DNA from: Thiospirillum jenense
GTDB lineage: Bacteria; Pseudomonadota; Gammaproteobacteria; Chromatiales; Chromatiaceae
DNA: 64,000 bases
Direction: 5' to 3'
Assembly (NCBI RefSeq): GCF_014145225.1
Contig: NZ_JABVCQ010000003.1
Location: forward strand, 62,001 to 126,000
Shown: positions 33,860 through 43,608 of the stretch, piece after piece
Layout: the number at the start of each line of letters is the position of its first letter
Numbering within the stretch: position 1 is the first letter of the stretch
Made by a program: the position numbers and the translations under genes
The notes under the pieces: model-generated
Databases searched by the model: none
What the model saw: the letters and a program-made list of their open reading frames with translations, nothing else
What the model was told of the DNA's origin: nothing

Positions 33860-34516
33860 TCAATCAAATTGATAGCCAAACAGCGCAATGTCAGATGCAA
33901 AGTGTTGCGCAACCAACGCCGCAGTATCGTCAGTGTAATAATAACGATAATCCTTAACACGATCTGTTGCTTGACGGCGATGCGGCAAAGTGAGTTGCGG
34001 TAATTGAAGATGCTGACAAACTGTTGCAAAATCGGCTTCTAATTGTTCATAACGTCCAATAAAATCCACGCAAATATGACCATGCAAATCCATTAAATAA
34101 TCACGTTGCAATTCAATTGACGTGTCAAGGTGGTATTGATAAGGACGCGCCGGATTTAATTTCCAACGTAAAAAATCATCGAATTCTTGATGACCATTTA
34201 AATAATGCGGGCGTTCGCGGCGAATATGATGGAATGAACTCACTTGCAAATCCCAGGGATTACGCACAAATGCAAATTTGAATAGTGATTCAAAATAGTC
34301 GTGTGGTAATAACTCTTTTGCCAAAACCACTTTAGCATGACGCGGCAATTTGGTGCCAATTCGATGCCCACTCCAATGACTGAAGCGCGCACAGACCGCC
34401 ATTGGCCAATACCAGGGATCCATCCAACGCTGACGTTCTAATGCAGCGCGAATACTGGTACCCCCAGTTTTTGCAATATGAACAAACAAAAATTGCCGTT
34501 TTATAGATAACAACAT
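33860..34516 (-). CDS. Sulfotransferase family protein
   Basis: 218 residues. The 5'-phosphosulfate loop HIAKTGGTS (13-21) and the 3'-phosphate motif FAFVRNPWD (about 83-91) identify a PAPS-dependent carbohydrate-type sulfotransferase. The acceptor is unknown. No signal peptide is seen, so a cytoplasmic acceptor, perhaps a glycan or lipid intermediate, is likely. Its neighbour is a polyprenol-phosphate glycosyltransferase. Confidence 0.85.
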   Translation of the reverse strand: MLLSIKRQFLFVHIAKTGGTSIRAALERQRWMDPWYWPMAVCARFSHWSGHRIGTKLPRHAKVVLAKELLPHDYFESLFKFAFVRNPWDLQVSSFHHIRRERPHYLNGHQEFDDFLRWKLNPARPYQYHLDTSIELQRDYLMDLHGHICVDFIGRYEQLEADFATVCQHLQLPQLTLPHRRQATDRVKDYRYYYTDDTAALVAQHFASDIALFGYQFD

Positions 34517-34630
34517 GTTATGTAAAACTAATTGAATGACGGCTCACAATCTTTATTGCGTTTAATAAAAATCTGAACGAAATCATGCGCCGTCACTCAA
34601 GCGGTCTAAAATAAAACCGGATGGGTGTTC

Positions 34631-35533
34631 TTATTTCCCTGCAATTCCTTCCAACTTTTTAGCTGGAATGACTTGTCCCCCGAGAGCGGCATCCTTTGCA
34701 TTACGCCCATAAGCAACTGCCATCAGCGTTGAATAATACACCACCGGCATCTTGAATTGTGTGCCATAGGTGGTGTTAATTTGATCTTGATACACCTCGA
34801 CATTCATTTGACACACCGGGCAAGGTGTCACAATTAAATCAGCACCATGATCGTATGCCGCCTCAATAATCCCTTTAATCATTTCTTGGGATTTTTCCGG
34901 CTCTGAAAATGCTAATGCACCACCGCAACACTGCACCTTTTTTTCATAGGTCGGAATCGACTCAGCACCTAAAACTTCAATCAGTTTATCTAGGTACTTG
35001 GGATTTTCATAGGATTCACCGGCAATCCCAAACGGACGATTGGTTTGACAACCAACGTAACCGGCAACTTTAATACCGGTTAGCGGTTTTTTGACCTTCG
35101 CTTTTAATTCTTCATATCCAATATCTTCAATTAACACCTCGACCATGTGTCTAATCGGTGTTTCATTTTTCAAGGTTAATCCAGCTTCACCCAGCGCTTG
35201 CTTTGCCTCTGCATTGAGTTGCGCATCGTGTTTTAATCGTTCAGCGGCTTCACGAGTGGATAACCAACATGCCGCACAAGTGGCGACAATTGGTTGCCCG
35301 GGATTGTGTTGTTCGGATAATGCGATATTGCGTGCCGACAAGGTTAAGCGTGGTAATTCACCGCCGCCGGCGTAACCAATAGAAGCTGCGCAACAATTCC
35401 AATCTGGAATTGAATTAAGTTGAATGCCTAATTCTGCACACACGCTTTGCGCCGATACGAGATAATTACTGGATGATGCCCCTTTTTGTGAAGAGCAGCC
35501 AGGATAAAAAGAGTATTCGCGTTTTGCCATCAT
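34631..35533 (-). CDS. hdrB: Heterodisulfide reductase subunit B-like protein
   Basis: 300 residues with two CCG-type cysteine domains: C...NCCAASIG...CAAC in the first half and GCQTNRP...CCGGALAF...CPVC in the second. These bind noncubane [4Fe-4S] clusters in HdrB, where disulfides or similar redox changes occur. It is the last gene of the qmoA-qmoB-hdrC-hdrB operon, 29 bases after hdrC. No clear terminator is visible beyond it. Confidence 0.92.
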   Translation of the reverse strand: MMAKREYSFYPGCSSQKGASSSNYLVSAQSVCAELGIQLNSIPDWNCCAASIGYAGGGELPRLTLSARNIALSEQHNPGQPIVATCAACWLSTREAAERLKHDAQLNAEAKQALGEAGLTLKNETPIRHMVEVLIEDIGYEELKAKVKKPLTGIKVAGYVGCQTNRPFGIAGESYENPKYLDKLIEVLGAESIPTYEKKVQCCGGALAFSEPEKSQEMIKGIIEAAYDHGADLIVTPCPVCQMNVEVYQDQINTTYGTQFKMPVVYYSTLMAVAYGRNAKDAALGGQVIPAKKLEGIAGK

Positions 35534-35562
35534 CGTATTCCTTTAGGGTAATAAAACGCAGG

Positions 35563-36207
35563 TTAAGCTGTAGGACGTGGAGCAACACTGTATTGTGCAA
35601 TACGCAGCGCTTCTAATTCCTGTGCTTTTTGCATGATAGCGTGAAACCCTTTTAAATCCTTAATAGCGTGACCGCCAAATAACTCCATTGCTGACATCCG
35701 TTGAGTGCGTTGCATTCCAATACCAACCGGCGCCATTTTAATTGCGGTTTTTACCCCGGGACCAATCCCATTCATAAAATATAAACTGACGCCCAATTTC
35801 AGTTCATTCACCCGCCCTTTTTTGAGCAAGTTATTCCAAAATCGTTGTGCAAACTCAGCCGTCGGTTGATTTTTAGGTGTTAGTCCCAATCGTTTTGCAT
35901 AATGCGCTAAACCGTGCATAATATGCGTAATTGGCACTTCTCGGGGGCACCGCACAACGCAGTTATAACACGAAGTACACATCCACATTGCATCAGAAGT
36001 TAATACTTCTTCACGCTTACCGGCGCGAATCATCATAAAGATTTCTTGCGGCGGATGATTCCAAAATTTGCCGAGCGGACAAGAGCCGGAACACACGCCG
36101 CACTGCATACACATTTTAACCCATTCGCCTTCTTCGACATTCGCTTCAACCTCTTTGAGGAAGCTGGTGCGATATTTTTCAATCATCGCTTGATTCAAGT
36201 CGCCCAT
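35563..36207 (-). CDS. hdrC: Heterodisulfide reductase subunit C-like iron-sulfur protein
   Basis: 214 residues from ATG 36207 with GGAG eight bases upstream; a reading from TTG 36237 is less likely. Two [4Fe-4S] motifs are present, CMQCGVCSGSCP and CTSCYNCVVRCP. No membrane segment is seen, unlike QmoC, which joins an HdrC-like part to an HdrE-like cytochrome b domain. It should pass electrons between QmoAB and HdrB. Confidence 0.92.
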   Translation of the reverse strand: MGDLNQAMIEKYRTSFLKEVEANVEEGEWVKMCMQCGVCSGSCPLGKFWNHPPQEIFMMIRAGKREEVLTSDAMWMCTSCYNCVVRCPREVPITHIMHGLAHYAKRLGLTPKNQPTAEFAQRFWNNLLKKGRVNELKLGVSLYFMNGIGPGVKTAIKMAPVGIGMQRTQRMSAMELFGGHAIKDLKGFHAIMQKAQELEALRIAQYSVAPRPTA

Positions 36208-36226
36208 CAGATTATCTCCATAGACA

Positions 36227-36260
36227 ACAACTGCCAATTGGCTGTTTATTTGGCAGTTGT
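36227..36260 (-). other. Hairpin in the qmoB-hdrC spacer
   Basis: Perfect 11-bp inverted repeat ACAACTGCCAA / TTGGCAGTTGT with a 12-base loop, ending about 8 bases before the hdrC Shine-Dalgarno on the minus strand. It lies in a 181-base spacer that is long for this operon. It could protect or process the hdrCB part of the mRNA. No T-tract is present, so it is not a typical terminator. Confidence 0.55.
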
Positions 36261-36388
36261 CAAATCAAAACCATATTCGTTTTTTATTCCAGCCTACCCA
36301 GTCGCATTGATTAAACGAGCAAATATACTGGACGGTTAATAATAAGATACGACGTGGGCAGTCAACTGGACTAAAACTCGGTAACTGT

Positions 36389-38686
36389 TTAGAATTTAAA
36401 CGGACTCATACCGATTTTTTCAATCGTTGTCGCCATGTCATTAATTAACTGGGGCGCTCGGTGAATATCGGTAATTGCTACTTCATAAACGGCAACGCGC
36501 TCGGTTTCTAATTTCAATTGCTGGAGCGTATCACCGACTTTACTCAAACGCTCGGCTGCCATTGCTGAACCGCGCACGAAATGACATTGATAATCATCAT
36601 CACGGCGACAACCCATTAATACAATGCCATCAAATCCAGAATTAAGTGCATCCGTTATCCATGACAAACTGACTGATCCCAAACACCGCACTGGAATAAC
36701 CCGCGCAAAGGGTGTTAATTCAATACCATTGCCCGTTCGCGCCGCCTGTGCGGCCATATCTAATGCAGGATACGCATCATTTTCACAGGCTAATGCTAAA
36801 ATACGCGGCTTTTCGGAAAATTCATCTGGAATTTCCACGTTTTTAATTTGCTGCCCGACGGTATCAATTGAATAATTTTCAAATGAAATAACCCGCACCG
36901 GACACGCGCCCATGCAAGTACCACACCGCCGACACCGTGATTCATTAAACACGGGATATTTTTGCTCATCTTCATTGATGGCGCCGAATGGACATTCCAC
37001 CGTACAGCGTTTACATTGGGTGCAACCTTCTTTACGGAAACTCGGATAACTTAAATCACCTACTCGCGGATGTGCGGCGGCACCACGCGCTGCATTTTCG
37101 GCGGCTTGAATCGCTTTCATTGCCGCGCCAACCGCATCTTCCATTGCCTGTTTCATATCCATTGGGCGACGGACGGGGCCGGCGGCATAAATACCAGTAC
37201 GGCGCGTTTCATAGGGGAAGCAAATGAAATGGCTATCCACAAAGCCGTGCCGCAAATGCGGTAAATCCGTGCCTTGCCGATAATCCAGATTGAGAATAGA
37301 CGGCGGGGCGTTTTCTAATTTAAGCCGCGCTGCCGCTTTTTCTTCTTCACTCTCCGCTTCTTCAACCGCTAATTGCGCATACGGATCGGGACCATTATGC
37401 GGTATTTGACCCGTTGCTAATACCACCAAATCACAGTCTAATTCGGTATCTTCATCCAGAATTAAATCTTTAAACTTGACTTTCAATCCCGCGCCATTTT
37501 GCACCACAGCACTGGCTTTGCCTTTAGTAAAGGTCACCATTGACTGTTGTCCGCAGCGATAGAAATCCTCACCAGCGGCACCTGGTGTGCGCATATCAGT
37601 AAATAAAATGGTCGCGTCGGCACCATTTTGTTCACGGAAATAGAGCGCCTGTTTAATGGATTCAGTGCAGCAAAATCCCGAGCAATAGGGCAAGTGACCC
37701 GGCTGTTCTGATCGCTGACCGGCGCACTGAATAAATGCAACTGAGCTGACTTCTTTACCGTCACTCGGGCGTTTAATGGGCGCACCATTCGCCTCTTTGG
37801 CTAACTTTTCTAATTCAAAGTTAGTCACCACATCCGGGCGCTTGCCATACCCAAATTCGGGTAATTGACTGGCATCATAGGGTTTATAATCGGTGGCTTG
37901 TATAATTGCACCGAAATTTTCCGTCACCGTTGAACCAGATTCAATTGCAATATCGGCAGTGAACCGTCCCGGTGCACCACTGGTGCGGGCAATACGCGCA
38001 TTCAAATGCACGGTGATTAATGATTCCGCATTAATCTGCGCAGTTAAATCAGCAATACCCGGGTCTTCCGGTCGCGGTAAATCAGCGTCATTATTGCGCA
38101 CAACATCAATGGCCGCGGCGCGGAATGGCACTCGTTTATACAAGTTATTCCACACGCCACCCAATTGGGCTTCTTCGGCAACTAAATGAACGGGATAACC
38201 AGCGCGGGCGGTTTCTAATGCGGCAGTCATGCCAGTGACGCCCCCGCCAACGACCAAAATCCGTTTATTTAATTCCTGTTGACCAGATGACTTTGGCACC
38301 GACATAAACTTAATTTCTGCCGCCGCCATGCGAATATAATCATTCGCCATTTCTTGCGTGGTTTCACGATTGGCATCGGTATTGGGGCGCAACCAAATCA
38401 CGCCTTCACGCAAGTTAGCGCGGGAAATAGCAACGGTGGGGAAATTAAATGCTTCTATTTTCGCCCGCCGTGAACAACCGGCAATCATCATGTGTGTGAC
38501 TTGGCCGGCGTCAATATCATCTCGAATTAACTTAACGCCTTCTGCGCTGCACAGCATTGGATGCGTTTTACAACTGGCCAATTTACCTTCACGCACGGCA
38601 ATGGTGGTTAGTTGTTGAACATCTAATCGTTCACCAATACCGCAGCCGGTGCAAAGATAACCGGCTAATTTCTTTTGTTCCGCCAT
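36389..38686 (-). CDS. qmoB: QmoB-like HdrA/MvhD fusion flavoprotein
   Basis: 765 residues. An N-terminal cysteine-rich domain (LCTGCGIGE, SCKTHPMLCS) is followed by an FAD-binding Rossmann motif VVGGGVTGMTAALE (about 145-158), then two ferredoxin clusters (CTQCKRCTVECP and CRRCGTCMGACP), and a C-terminal MvhD-like domain (about 620-765). This is the QmoB layout. Qmo proteins exchange electrons between APS reductase and the quinone pool. In a sulfur oxidiser the direction is probably from APS reductase outward. Confidence 0.92.
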   Translation of the reverse strand: MAEQKKLAGYLCTGCGIGERLDVQQLTTIAVREGKLASCKTHPMLCSAEGVKLIRDDIDAGQVTHMMIAGCSRRAKIEAFNFPTVAISRANLREGVIWLRPNTDANRETTQEMANDYIRMAAAEIKFMSVPKSSGQQELNKRILVVGGGVTGMTAALETARAGYPVHLVAEEAQLGGVWNNLYKRVPFRAAAIDVVRNNDADLPRPEDPGIADLTAQINAESLITVHLNARIARTSGAPGRFTADIAIESGSTVTENFGAIIQATDYKPYDASQLPEFGYGKRPDVVTNFELEKLAKEANGAPIKRPSDGKEVSSVAFIQCAGQRSEQPGHLPYCSGFCCTESIKQALYFREQNGADATILFTDMRTPGAAGEDFYRCGQQSMVTFTKGKASAVVQNGAGLKVKFKDLILDEDTELDCDLVVLATGQIPHNGPDPYAQLAVEEAESEEEKAAARLKLENAPPSILNLDYRQGTDLPHLRHGFVDSHFICFPYETRRTGIYAAGPVRRPMDMKQAMEDAVGAAMKAIQAAENAARGAAAHPRVGDLSYPSFRKEGCTQCKRCTVECPFGAINEDEQKYPVFNESRCRRCGTCMGACPVRVISFENYSIDTVGQQIKNVEIPDEFSEKPRILALACENDAYPALDMAAQAARTGNGIELTPFARVIPVRCLGSVSLSWITDALNSGFDGIVLMGCRRDDDYQCHFVRGSAMAAERLSKVGDTLQQLKLETERVAVYEVAITDIHRAPQLINDMATTIEKIGMSPFKF

Positions 38687-38692
38687 AATAAT

Positions 38693-39976
38693 TTATACTC
38701 CCACACCGCGAACCCGATTAACAACTTGTACCGCTCTTAATGCCGCGCCAGTGGCATGTTGCACAGCGCGATTAACATCGAGTGCATCGGATGCGCCACC
38801 AGCGGCGAATACACCACCATTCTCTGGTGCTGCTTCAATAAAGCCGGCGCGATTAACCACAATTGGGACGGGGAATGCGTCTTTTGGCACGGCGGGTTCC
38901 ATTCCAACGGCGAGTACCACTAAATCAAATGGTTCGGCATAACGATGATACCCTTCGGTGTCAACGCCATTGACAATCGGATTGCCATCTTTATCAACGG
39001 TAACGGATGCCGGTTTTGATTTAATAAACTTGACCTGCGGGATGGCGCTGACTTTATTATAAAAGTCTTCAAAGCGGTCAATTGCCCGAATGTCAATGTA
39101 AAAAATCCGAATATCCGCCGCGTCTTGATACGCATCAGCCACATAGGTAGCTTGTTTTAAACTCGCCATGCAGCAAATCCGCGAGCAGTGTAATAAATGA
39201 TTACGATCACGCGAGCCGGCGCATTGAATAAACGCGACCTTTTTCGCTGGCTTTCCATCGGATGGACGGACTAATTGACCGCCAAAGGGTCCATTCGGAT
39301 CCGCCATGCGTTCAAATTCAACACTGGTGACGACATTGGCAATGCGATCATAGCCGTAGGGTTGGATTTTTGCCGCATCATACGGTTGCCAACCGGTCGC
39401 CCAAACAATAGCGCCACAGGGGAAAGTGATTTCCTGTGGCGTCATGTCTAAATCAATTGCATTGTATTGACAAGCGGCTTTTGCCTGCTCCGCTTCTGGC
39501 GTACCAATAATACGCGGGTCAATGACGTAGCGTTGCGGTTGAGCCATCCGATATGGCAAATACGCCCCTTTACGTTGGCTTAATCCGTAATTAAACTCAT
39601 CCGCAAATTCGGTATTGACCACTGTTGCACAATCACCGCACGCGGTGCAATTTTCATTGACATAACGCGGGTGCAATCGTACTGTTGCTTGATAATTCCC
39701 CGGCGTCCCGTCAATGCGCGTCACTTCAGCAAGTGTTAATAAAGTGAGGTTGGGATTCATTCGGGCGCGGCGTTGATTAATTTCTAACCCACAGGTTGGA
39801 AAACACAGTTTGGGGAAATATTTATACAACTGCGTGGTGCGTCCACCCAAATACGGACGCTTTTCAACCAGTACGACCTGTTTGCCCGTCTCGGCGGCTT
39901 CCAGTGCGGCGGTCATGCCACTGATGCCACCGCCGACGACCAGAATGGTCTCGTTGGTCGCGACAATTTCCGTCAT
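38693..39976 (-). CDS. qmoA: QmoA-like HdrA flavoprotein
   Basis: 427 residues, short HdrA type. FAD motif VVGGGISGMTAALEA (about 13-27), GGRTTQLYKYFPKLCFPTCG, the NCTACGDC iron-sulfur segment and CSRICCMASLKQ are seen. It lies six bases before qmoB and starts the operon. aprBA (APS reductase), the expected partner, is not in the window. It could also be called a generic HdrA-like protein, but the pairing with a QmoB-type gene supports the name. Confidence 0.92.
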   Translation of the reverse strand: MTEIVATNETILVVGGGISGMTAALEAAETGKQVVLVEKRPYLGGRTTQLYKYFPKLCFPTCGLEINQRRARMNPNLTLLTLAEVTRIDGTPGNYQATVRLHPRYVNENCTACGDCATVVNTEFADEFNYGLSQRKGAYLPYRMAQPQRYVIDPRIIGTPEAEQAKAACQYNAIDLDMTPQEITFPCGAIVWATGWQPYDAAKIQPYGYDRIANVVTSVEFERMADPNGPFGGQLVRPSDGKPAKKVAFIQCAGSRDRNHLLHCSRICCMASLKQATYVADAYQDAADIRIFYIDIRAIDRFEDFYNKVSAIPQVKFIKSKPASVTVDKDGNPIVNGVDTEGYHRYAEPFDLVVLAVGMEPAVPKDAFPVPIVVNRAGFIEAAPENGGVFAAGGASDALDVNRAVQHATGAALRAVQVVNRVRGVGV

Positions 39977-40375
39977 TCGACTTGCCTGCTATCAAGAGAG
40001 TGCGCACACGGCGCACGGTGTGGTTCCTGTCATGTGCGGTTATGGCCACAGTTGCGTCAAAGCGACAGGCATCACCTTCCCGACTGTGGCAAAGACCCTC
40101 TCTGGCACAGCGCCGCCGTTGCCGGACGGACTTGTTGCGGGTAGCGCAGTTGTGGTTGCGAGCCAACTTTTCACTGACGGTGCGCATCACATCGCCACGT
40201 CATTTAATCATCTATTGCAACAGTGCGCTAAGATACGCCGACCGTCGCGTTGCGGCTAGATTCAATCAGGGATAGATTCAGGCTATCATATACGGAATAA
40301 TTGACATATGCAGTCATCATGCCCGCACTCGACTCACGTCATCACCGAATGAAAACACCTTGAGGAATTGAATAC
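39977..40375. other. Divergent intergenic region qmoA / ugd
   Basis: About 400 bases that must hold divergent promoters for qmoAB-hdrCB (minus) and UDP-glucose dehydrogenase (plus). Overlapping short ORFs exist on both strands but have no recognisable features. I could not place a convincing -35/-10 pair. Confidence 0.4.
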
Positions 40376-41716
40376 GTGGACATTACGATTTTTGGCAGTG
40401 GTTATGTGGGATTAGTCACAGGCGCTTGTTTAGCGGAAGTGGGTAATCATGTGTTATGTATTGATGTAGATCAAAGCAAAATTGATTTATTGAATAGCGG
40501 CGGTGTCCCGATTTATGAACCAGGATTAGACACATTAATTGCAAAAAACCGTGCCGCTGGACGCTTAACTTTTTCCACTGACGCTGTCGCCGGTGTTCAT
40601 CACGGTTTATTTCAATTCATCGCAGTTGGTACGCCACCGGATGAAGATGGTTCGGCCGATTTACAATATGTTTTAGCCGTTGCAAAAACCATTGGTCAGC
40701 ATTTAACTCAATACCGCATCATTGTTGATAAATCCACCGTACCAGTAGGAACAGCAGATCGGGTACAGCAAACTATTAATGACACCTTGGCGGCACGCGG
40801 TATGTCAATTGAATTTGACGTGGTTTCCAATCCAGAATTTCTTAAAGAAGGGGCGGCAATTGAAGACTTCATGCGTCCAGATCGCATTGTCATTGGCACC
40901 GATAATCCGCGTACCGCCGAATTATTGCGCGCTCTTTATGCGCCGTTTAATCGCAATCGTGACCGTTTGGTATTAATGGATATCCGTTCGGCCGAATTAA
41001 CAAAATACGCCGCCAACGCAATGTTAGCAACCAAAATCAGTTTTATGAATGAATTATCTAATATCGCCGAAGCCGTCGGCGCCGATATTGAAATGGTGCG
41101 CGTTGGCATTGGCTCCGATCCACGCATTGGCTATCAATTTATTTACCCCGGCTGCGGCTATGGTGGCTCATGTTTTCCCAAAGATGTCCGCGCATTAGCC
41201 CGCACTGCAACTGGCATCGGCTATCAACCGCAATTATTACAAGCAGTTGAAGATGTTAACGACCGTCAAAAAGAGTTGTTATTTGCTAAAATTGACCAGT
41301 ATTTTAATCACGCCCTTACAGGTAAAACCTTTGCAATTTGGGGATTATCGTTCAAACCTAATACTGATGACATGCGCGAAGCCGCCAGCCGCCGTTTAAT
41401 GGAACAATTATGGCAAGCGGGCGCTATAGTACGCGCTTTCGATCCAGTGGCAACACATGAAGCAAGGCGAATCTATGGTGAACGTCCTGAATTAATATTA
41501 ATGGATGACCCAATGGAAGCATTAGAAGGTGCTGACGGTTTGATTATTGTAACCGAATGGAGTCAATTCCGCAGTCCTGATTTTACCGCCATTCGTGTTG
41601 CCTTGCGCACACCGGTGTTATTTGATGGGCGCAACTTGTTTGATTACAAACACGTCACCACCGCTGGATTAACCTATGTTTCAATTGGTCGCCAACTTCA
41701 CTCAGCTACGGGTTGA
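40376..41716 (+). CDS. ugd: UDP-glucose 6-dehydrogenase
   Basis: 446 residues from GTG 40376, with GAGGA upstream. NAD-binding [15 protein letters not shown] at the N-terminus, substrate-binding NPEFLKEG and catalytic-cysteine motif [11 protein letters not shown] are intact, with a C-terminal UDP-binding domain. It makes UDP-glucuronate for surface polysaccharide. It fits with the glycosyltransferases and sulfotransferase upstream, though it is not in an operon with them. Confidence 0.96.
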   Translation: MDITIFGSGYVGLVTGACLAEVGNHVLCIDVDQSKIDLLNSGGVPIYEPGLDTLIAKNRAAGRLTFSTDAVAGVHHGLFQFIAVGTPPDEDGSADLQYVLAVAKTIGQHLTQYRIIVDKSTVPVGTADRVQQTINDTLAARGMSIEFDVVSNPEFLKEGAAIEDFMRPDRIVIGTDNPRTAELLRALYAPFNRNRDRLVLMDIRSAELTKYAANAMLATKISFMNELSNIAEAVGADIEMVRVGIGSDPRIGYQFIYPGCGYGGSCFPKDVRALARTATGIGYQPQLLQAVEDVNDRQKELLFAKIDQYFNHALTGKTFAIWGLSFKPNTDDMREAASRRLMEQLWQAGAIVRAFDPVATHEARRIYGERPELILMDDPMEALEGADGLIIVTEWSQFRSPDFTAIRVALRTPVLFDGRNLFDYKHVTTAGLTYVSIGRQLHSATG

Positions 41717-42056
41717 ACAACTGAAAAAAGACGATAACTAAAAAGATAACTGAATTAAGTCGTGTGTAAGCGTTGTGTATAAACTTGTATGCTTTTGATT
41801 GACAAATCCCAGCAAACTTGACAAACTGATTGACGAAAATCATTGTCAAGTTTGAAATGATTTCATTGTCTGTACCTAACTTCAGGTACGAATATAGTGT
41901 CCGCCTCATGCTATTCGTCATACCTGTTAAGCACAAATACTCATTGTTGCATGAGTATCCGGTAGGCGATATTAACTGCATGATCAATAATAACAAAACA
42001 GTCATATTACATGGCTGTTATTTTACCCGTCTACTACCAAATATTGGAGGATTCAG
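41717..42056. other. Intergenic region between ugd and fadL-like gene
   Basis: 340 bases without a credible gene. It holds the long hairpin at 41813-41854, a small GTACCT/AGGTAC stem at 41872-41889, and a very strong Shine-Dalgarno (GGAGG, six bases before the next ATG). No promoter boxes were convincing. Confidence 0.5.
41813..41854. other. 17-bp bulged hairpin
   Basis: CAAACTTGACAA (41813-41824) is a perfect inverted repeat of TTGTCAAGTTTG (41843-41854). Inside it TGATT and AATCA extend the stem, leaving an AC bulge and a GACGAA loop. It lacks a T-tract, so an operator or an mRNA leader structure is more likely than a terminator. Confidence 0.6.
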
Positions 42057-43460
42057 ATGAATTCAATTATAATGCGTCACTCGACATTATTTATTGCTGC
42101 CGCGGGTTTTATATTGCCAAACCTGACACACGCAACCAATGGTTATTTATCACACGGGTATGGCACAATTAGTAAAGGATTAGCAGGCGCCGGCGTTGCA
42201 TTACCGCAGGATGCTATGATTTCAGCCAGTAATGTTGCCGGTGCAGTTTGGGTAGGACAGCGCATGGATATAGGCGCATCATTATTCGTTCCACATCGTG
42301 AATACACCCAACGCTCTTCTACGAATCAATTCCCGCAAGAAGCAATAGCCGCCCAAATGGCGCCGTCCTGGCCTGTGCCAGTTGGCAGTAATAGCGACTA
42401 CACTGGCACAGTTGAAAGTGAAAAGGATTTATTTTTAATTCCACATTTTGCCTATACACACCCATTAAATGATATTAGTGCAATTGGTGTGTCGCTTTAC
42501 GGCAATGGTGGGATGAATACAACGTACAATTCACATGATACTACACGTTTATTAGGAACAGCTGCCACAAATGGATTGGGTACCTATGGTGGTGCAACGA
42601 CCGGCACTGCAACAGCAGGTGTTGATCTTGCGCAACTAGCATTAAATTTGAATTATTCACAAAAGCTCACCGACCAATTTTCGTTTGGTGCAGGATTGAT
42701 ATTGGCCTATCAGCAATTCAAGGCAAAAGGTTTAATGCTGTTTGGTCGTATGGCAGCTGACGGCAATCCAGATGCGTTGAGTAATAACGGACGTGAGGGC
42801 GTATTCGGTTGGGGTGCACAAATTGGCGGATTATGGAAACTAAACGACCAATGGTCATTCGGCGCTGCCTATCAAACCCGTATTGACTTTAATGCATTTG
42901 ATGAATACGCCGATCTATTTGCCGAAGGGGGTGATCTTGATGCTCCGCCATTCCTCAATGTCGGTCTTGCATTCAAACCGCGTCACGATGTGACCTTAGC
43001 ATTTGATGTACAACACATTTGGTATAGCGATGTGGATGCGTTGGCTAATCCAATGACCAATAATTTAATGCTCTGTATGGCTGGGCAAACTCAATACTGT
43101 TTAGGCGGTGATAAAGGTGTTGGTTTTGGTTGGCGTGACATGACTATATTCAAATTAGGTACGCAATGGGAACTGACATCTGATTTAACATTACGCGCCG
43201 GTTATAGCTATGGTAAACAACCCGTACCAGAAGAAGGTGTGATGTTTAATGTTCTCGCGCCGGCGGTCATTGAACAACACTTTACTTTAGGCATGACTAA
43301 GCAATTAAATCGTAGTACAGACATCAGTCTTGCTGCTATGTATGCACCCGAAAACGATGTTACTTGCGGATGTAAAGTGCCGTTTTCAGGCGGTGCTGAT
43401 TCAATTAGAATTGCCATGTCTCAATGGGAACTAGAAATGAATTTTGGCTTTAAGTGGTAA
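42057..43460 (+). CDS. FadL/OmpP1-family outer-membrane transport protein
   Basis: 467 residues. A signal peptide is visible (hydrophobic residues about 11-20, cleavage after THA), followed directly by TNGYLSHGYGTISKGLAGAGVALPQDA, the N-terminal plug-type start of FadL-like proteins. The rest alternates as a beta-barrel and ends in a terminal aromatic (NFGFKW). Such porins bring long-chain fatty acids or hydrocarbons across the outer membrane. Preceded by GGAGG. Confidence 0.9.
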   Translation: MNSIIMRHSTLFIAAAGFILPNLTHATNGYLSHGYGTISKGLAGAGVALPQDAMISASNVAGAVWVGQRMDIGASLFVPHREYTQRSSTNQFPQEAIAAQMAPSWPVPVGSNSDYTGTVESEKDLFLIPHFAYTHPLNDISAIGVSLYGNGGMNTTYNSHDTTRLLGTAATNGLGTYGGATTGTATAGVDLAQLALNLNYSQKLTDQFSFGAGLILAYQQFKAKGLMLFGRMAADGNPDALSNNGREGVFGWGAQIGGLWKLNDQWSFGAAYQTRIDFNAFDEYADLFAEGGDLDAPPFLNVGLAFKPRHDVTLAFDVQHIWYSDVDALANPMTNNLMLCMAGQTQYCLGGDKGVGFGWRDMTIFKLGTQWELTSDLTLRAGYSYGKQPVPEEGVMFNVLAPAVIEQHFTLGMTKQLNRSTDISLAAMYAPENDVTCGCKVPFSGGADSIRIAMSQWELEMNFGFKW

Positions 43461-43527
43461 ATAAATAGCCATTTAACCTACGCAACTTTTTACTTGTAAA
43501 CTATTGCAAGTATTGTTTTAAAAAATG

Positions 43528-43574
43528 CATCCGATGGATTAAGATTATTTAATAGTTAGTCTTTCCATCGGATG
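43528..43574. other. Inverted repeat after the fadL-like gene
   Basis: CATCCGATGGA (43528-43538) and TCCATCGGATG (43564-43574) are a perfect 11-bp inverted repeat with a 25-base spacer. It lies about 70 bases after the stop codon and may close the upstream transcript, but no T-tract follows. Confidence 0.5.
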
Positions 43575-43608
43575 TCCCGCAATCTAATATCCATTCACAA
43601 ACCGTCCT

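Noticed and set aside
39864-40190. Minus-strand ORF of 108 codons overlapping the qmoA start
   Set aside because: Arg/His-rich low-complexity translation that overlaps qmoA in another frame; no family resemblance.
41706-42005. Minus-strand ORF of 99 codons in the ugd-fadL spacer
   Set aside because: It runs through the long hairpin, overlaps the ugd end and has no good start context.
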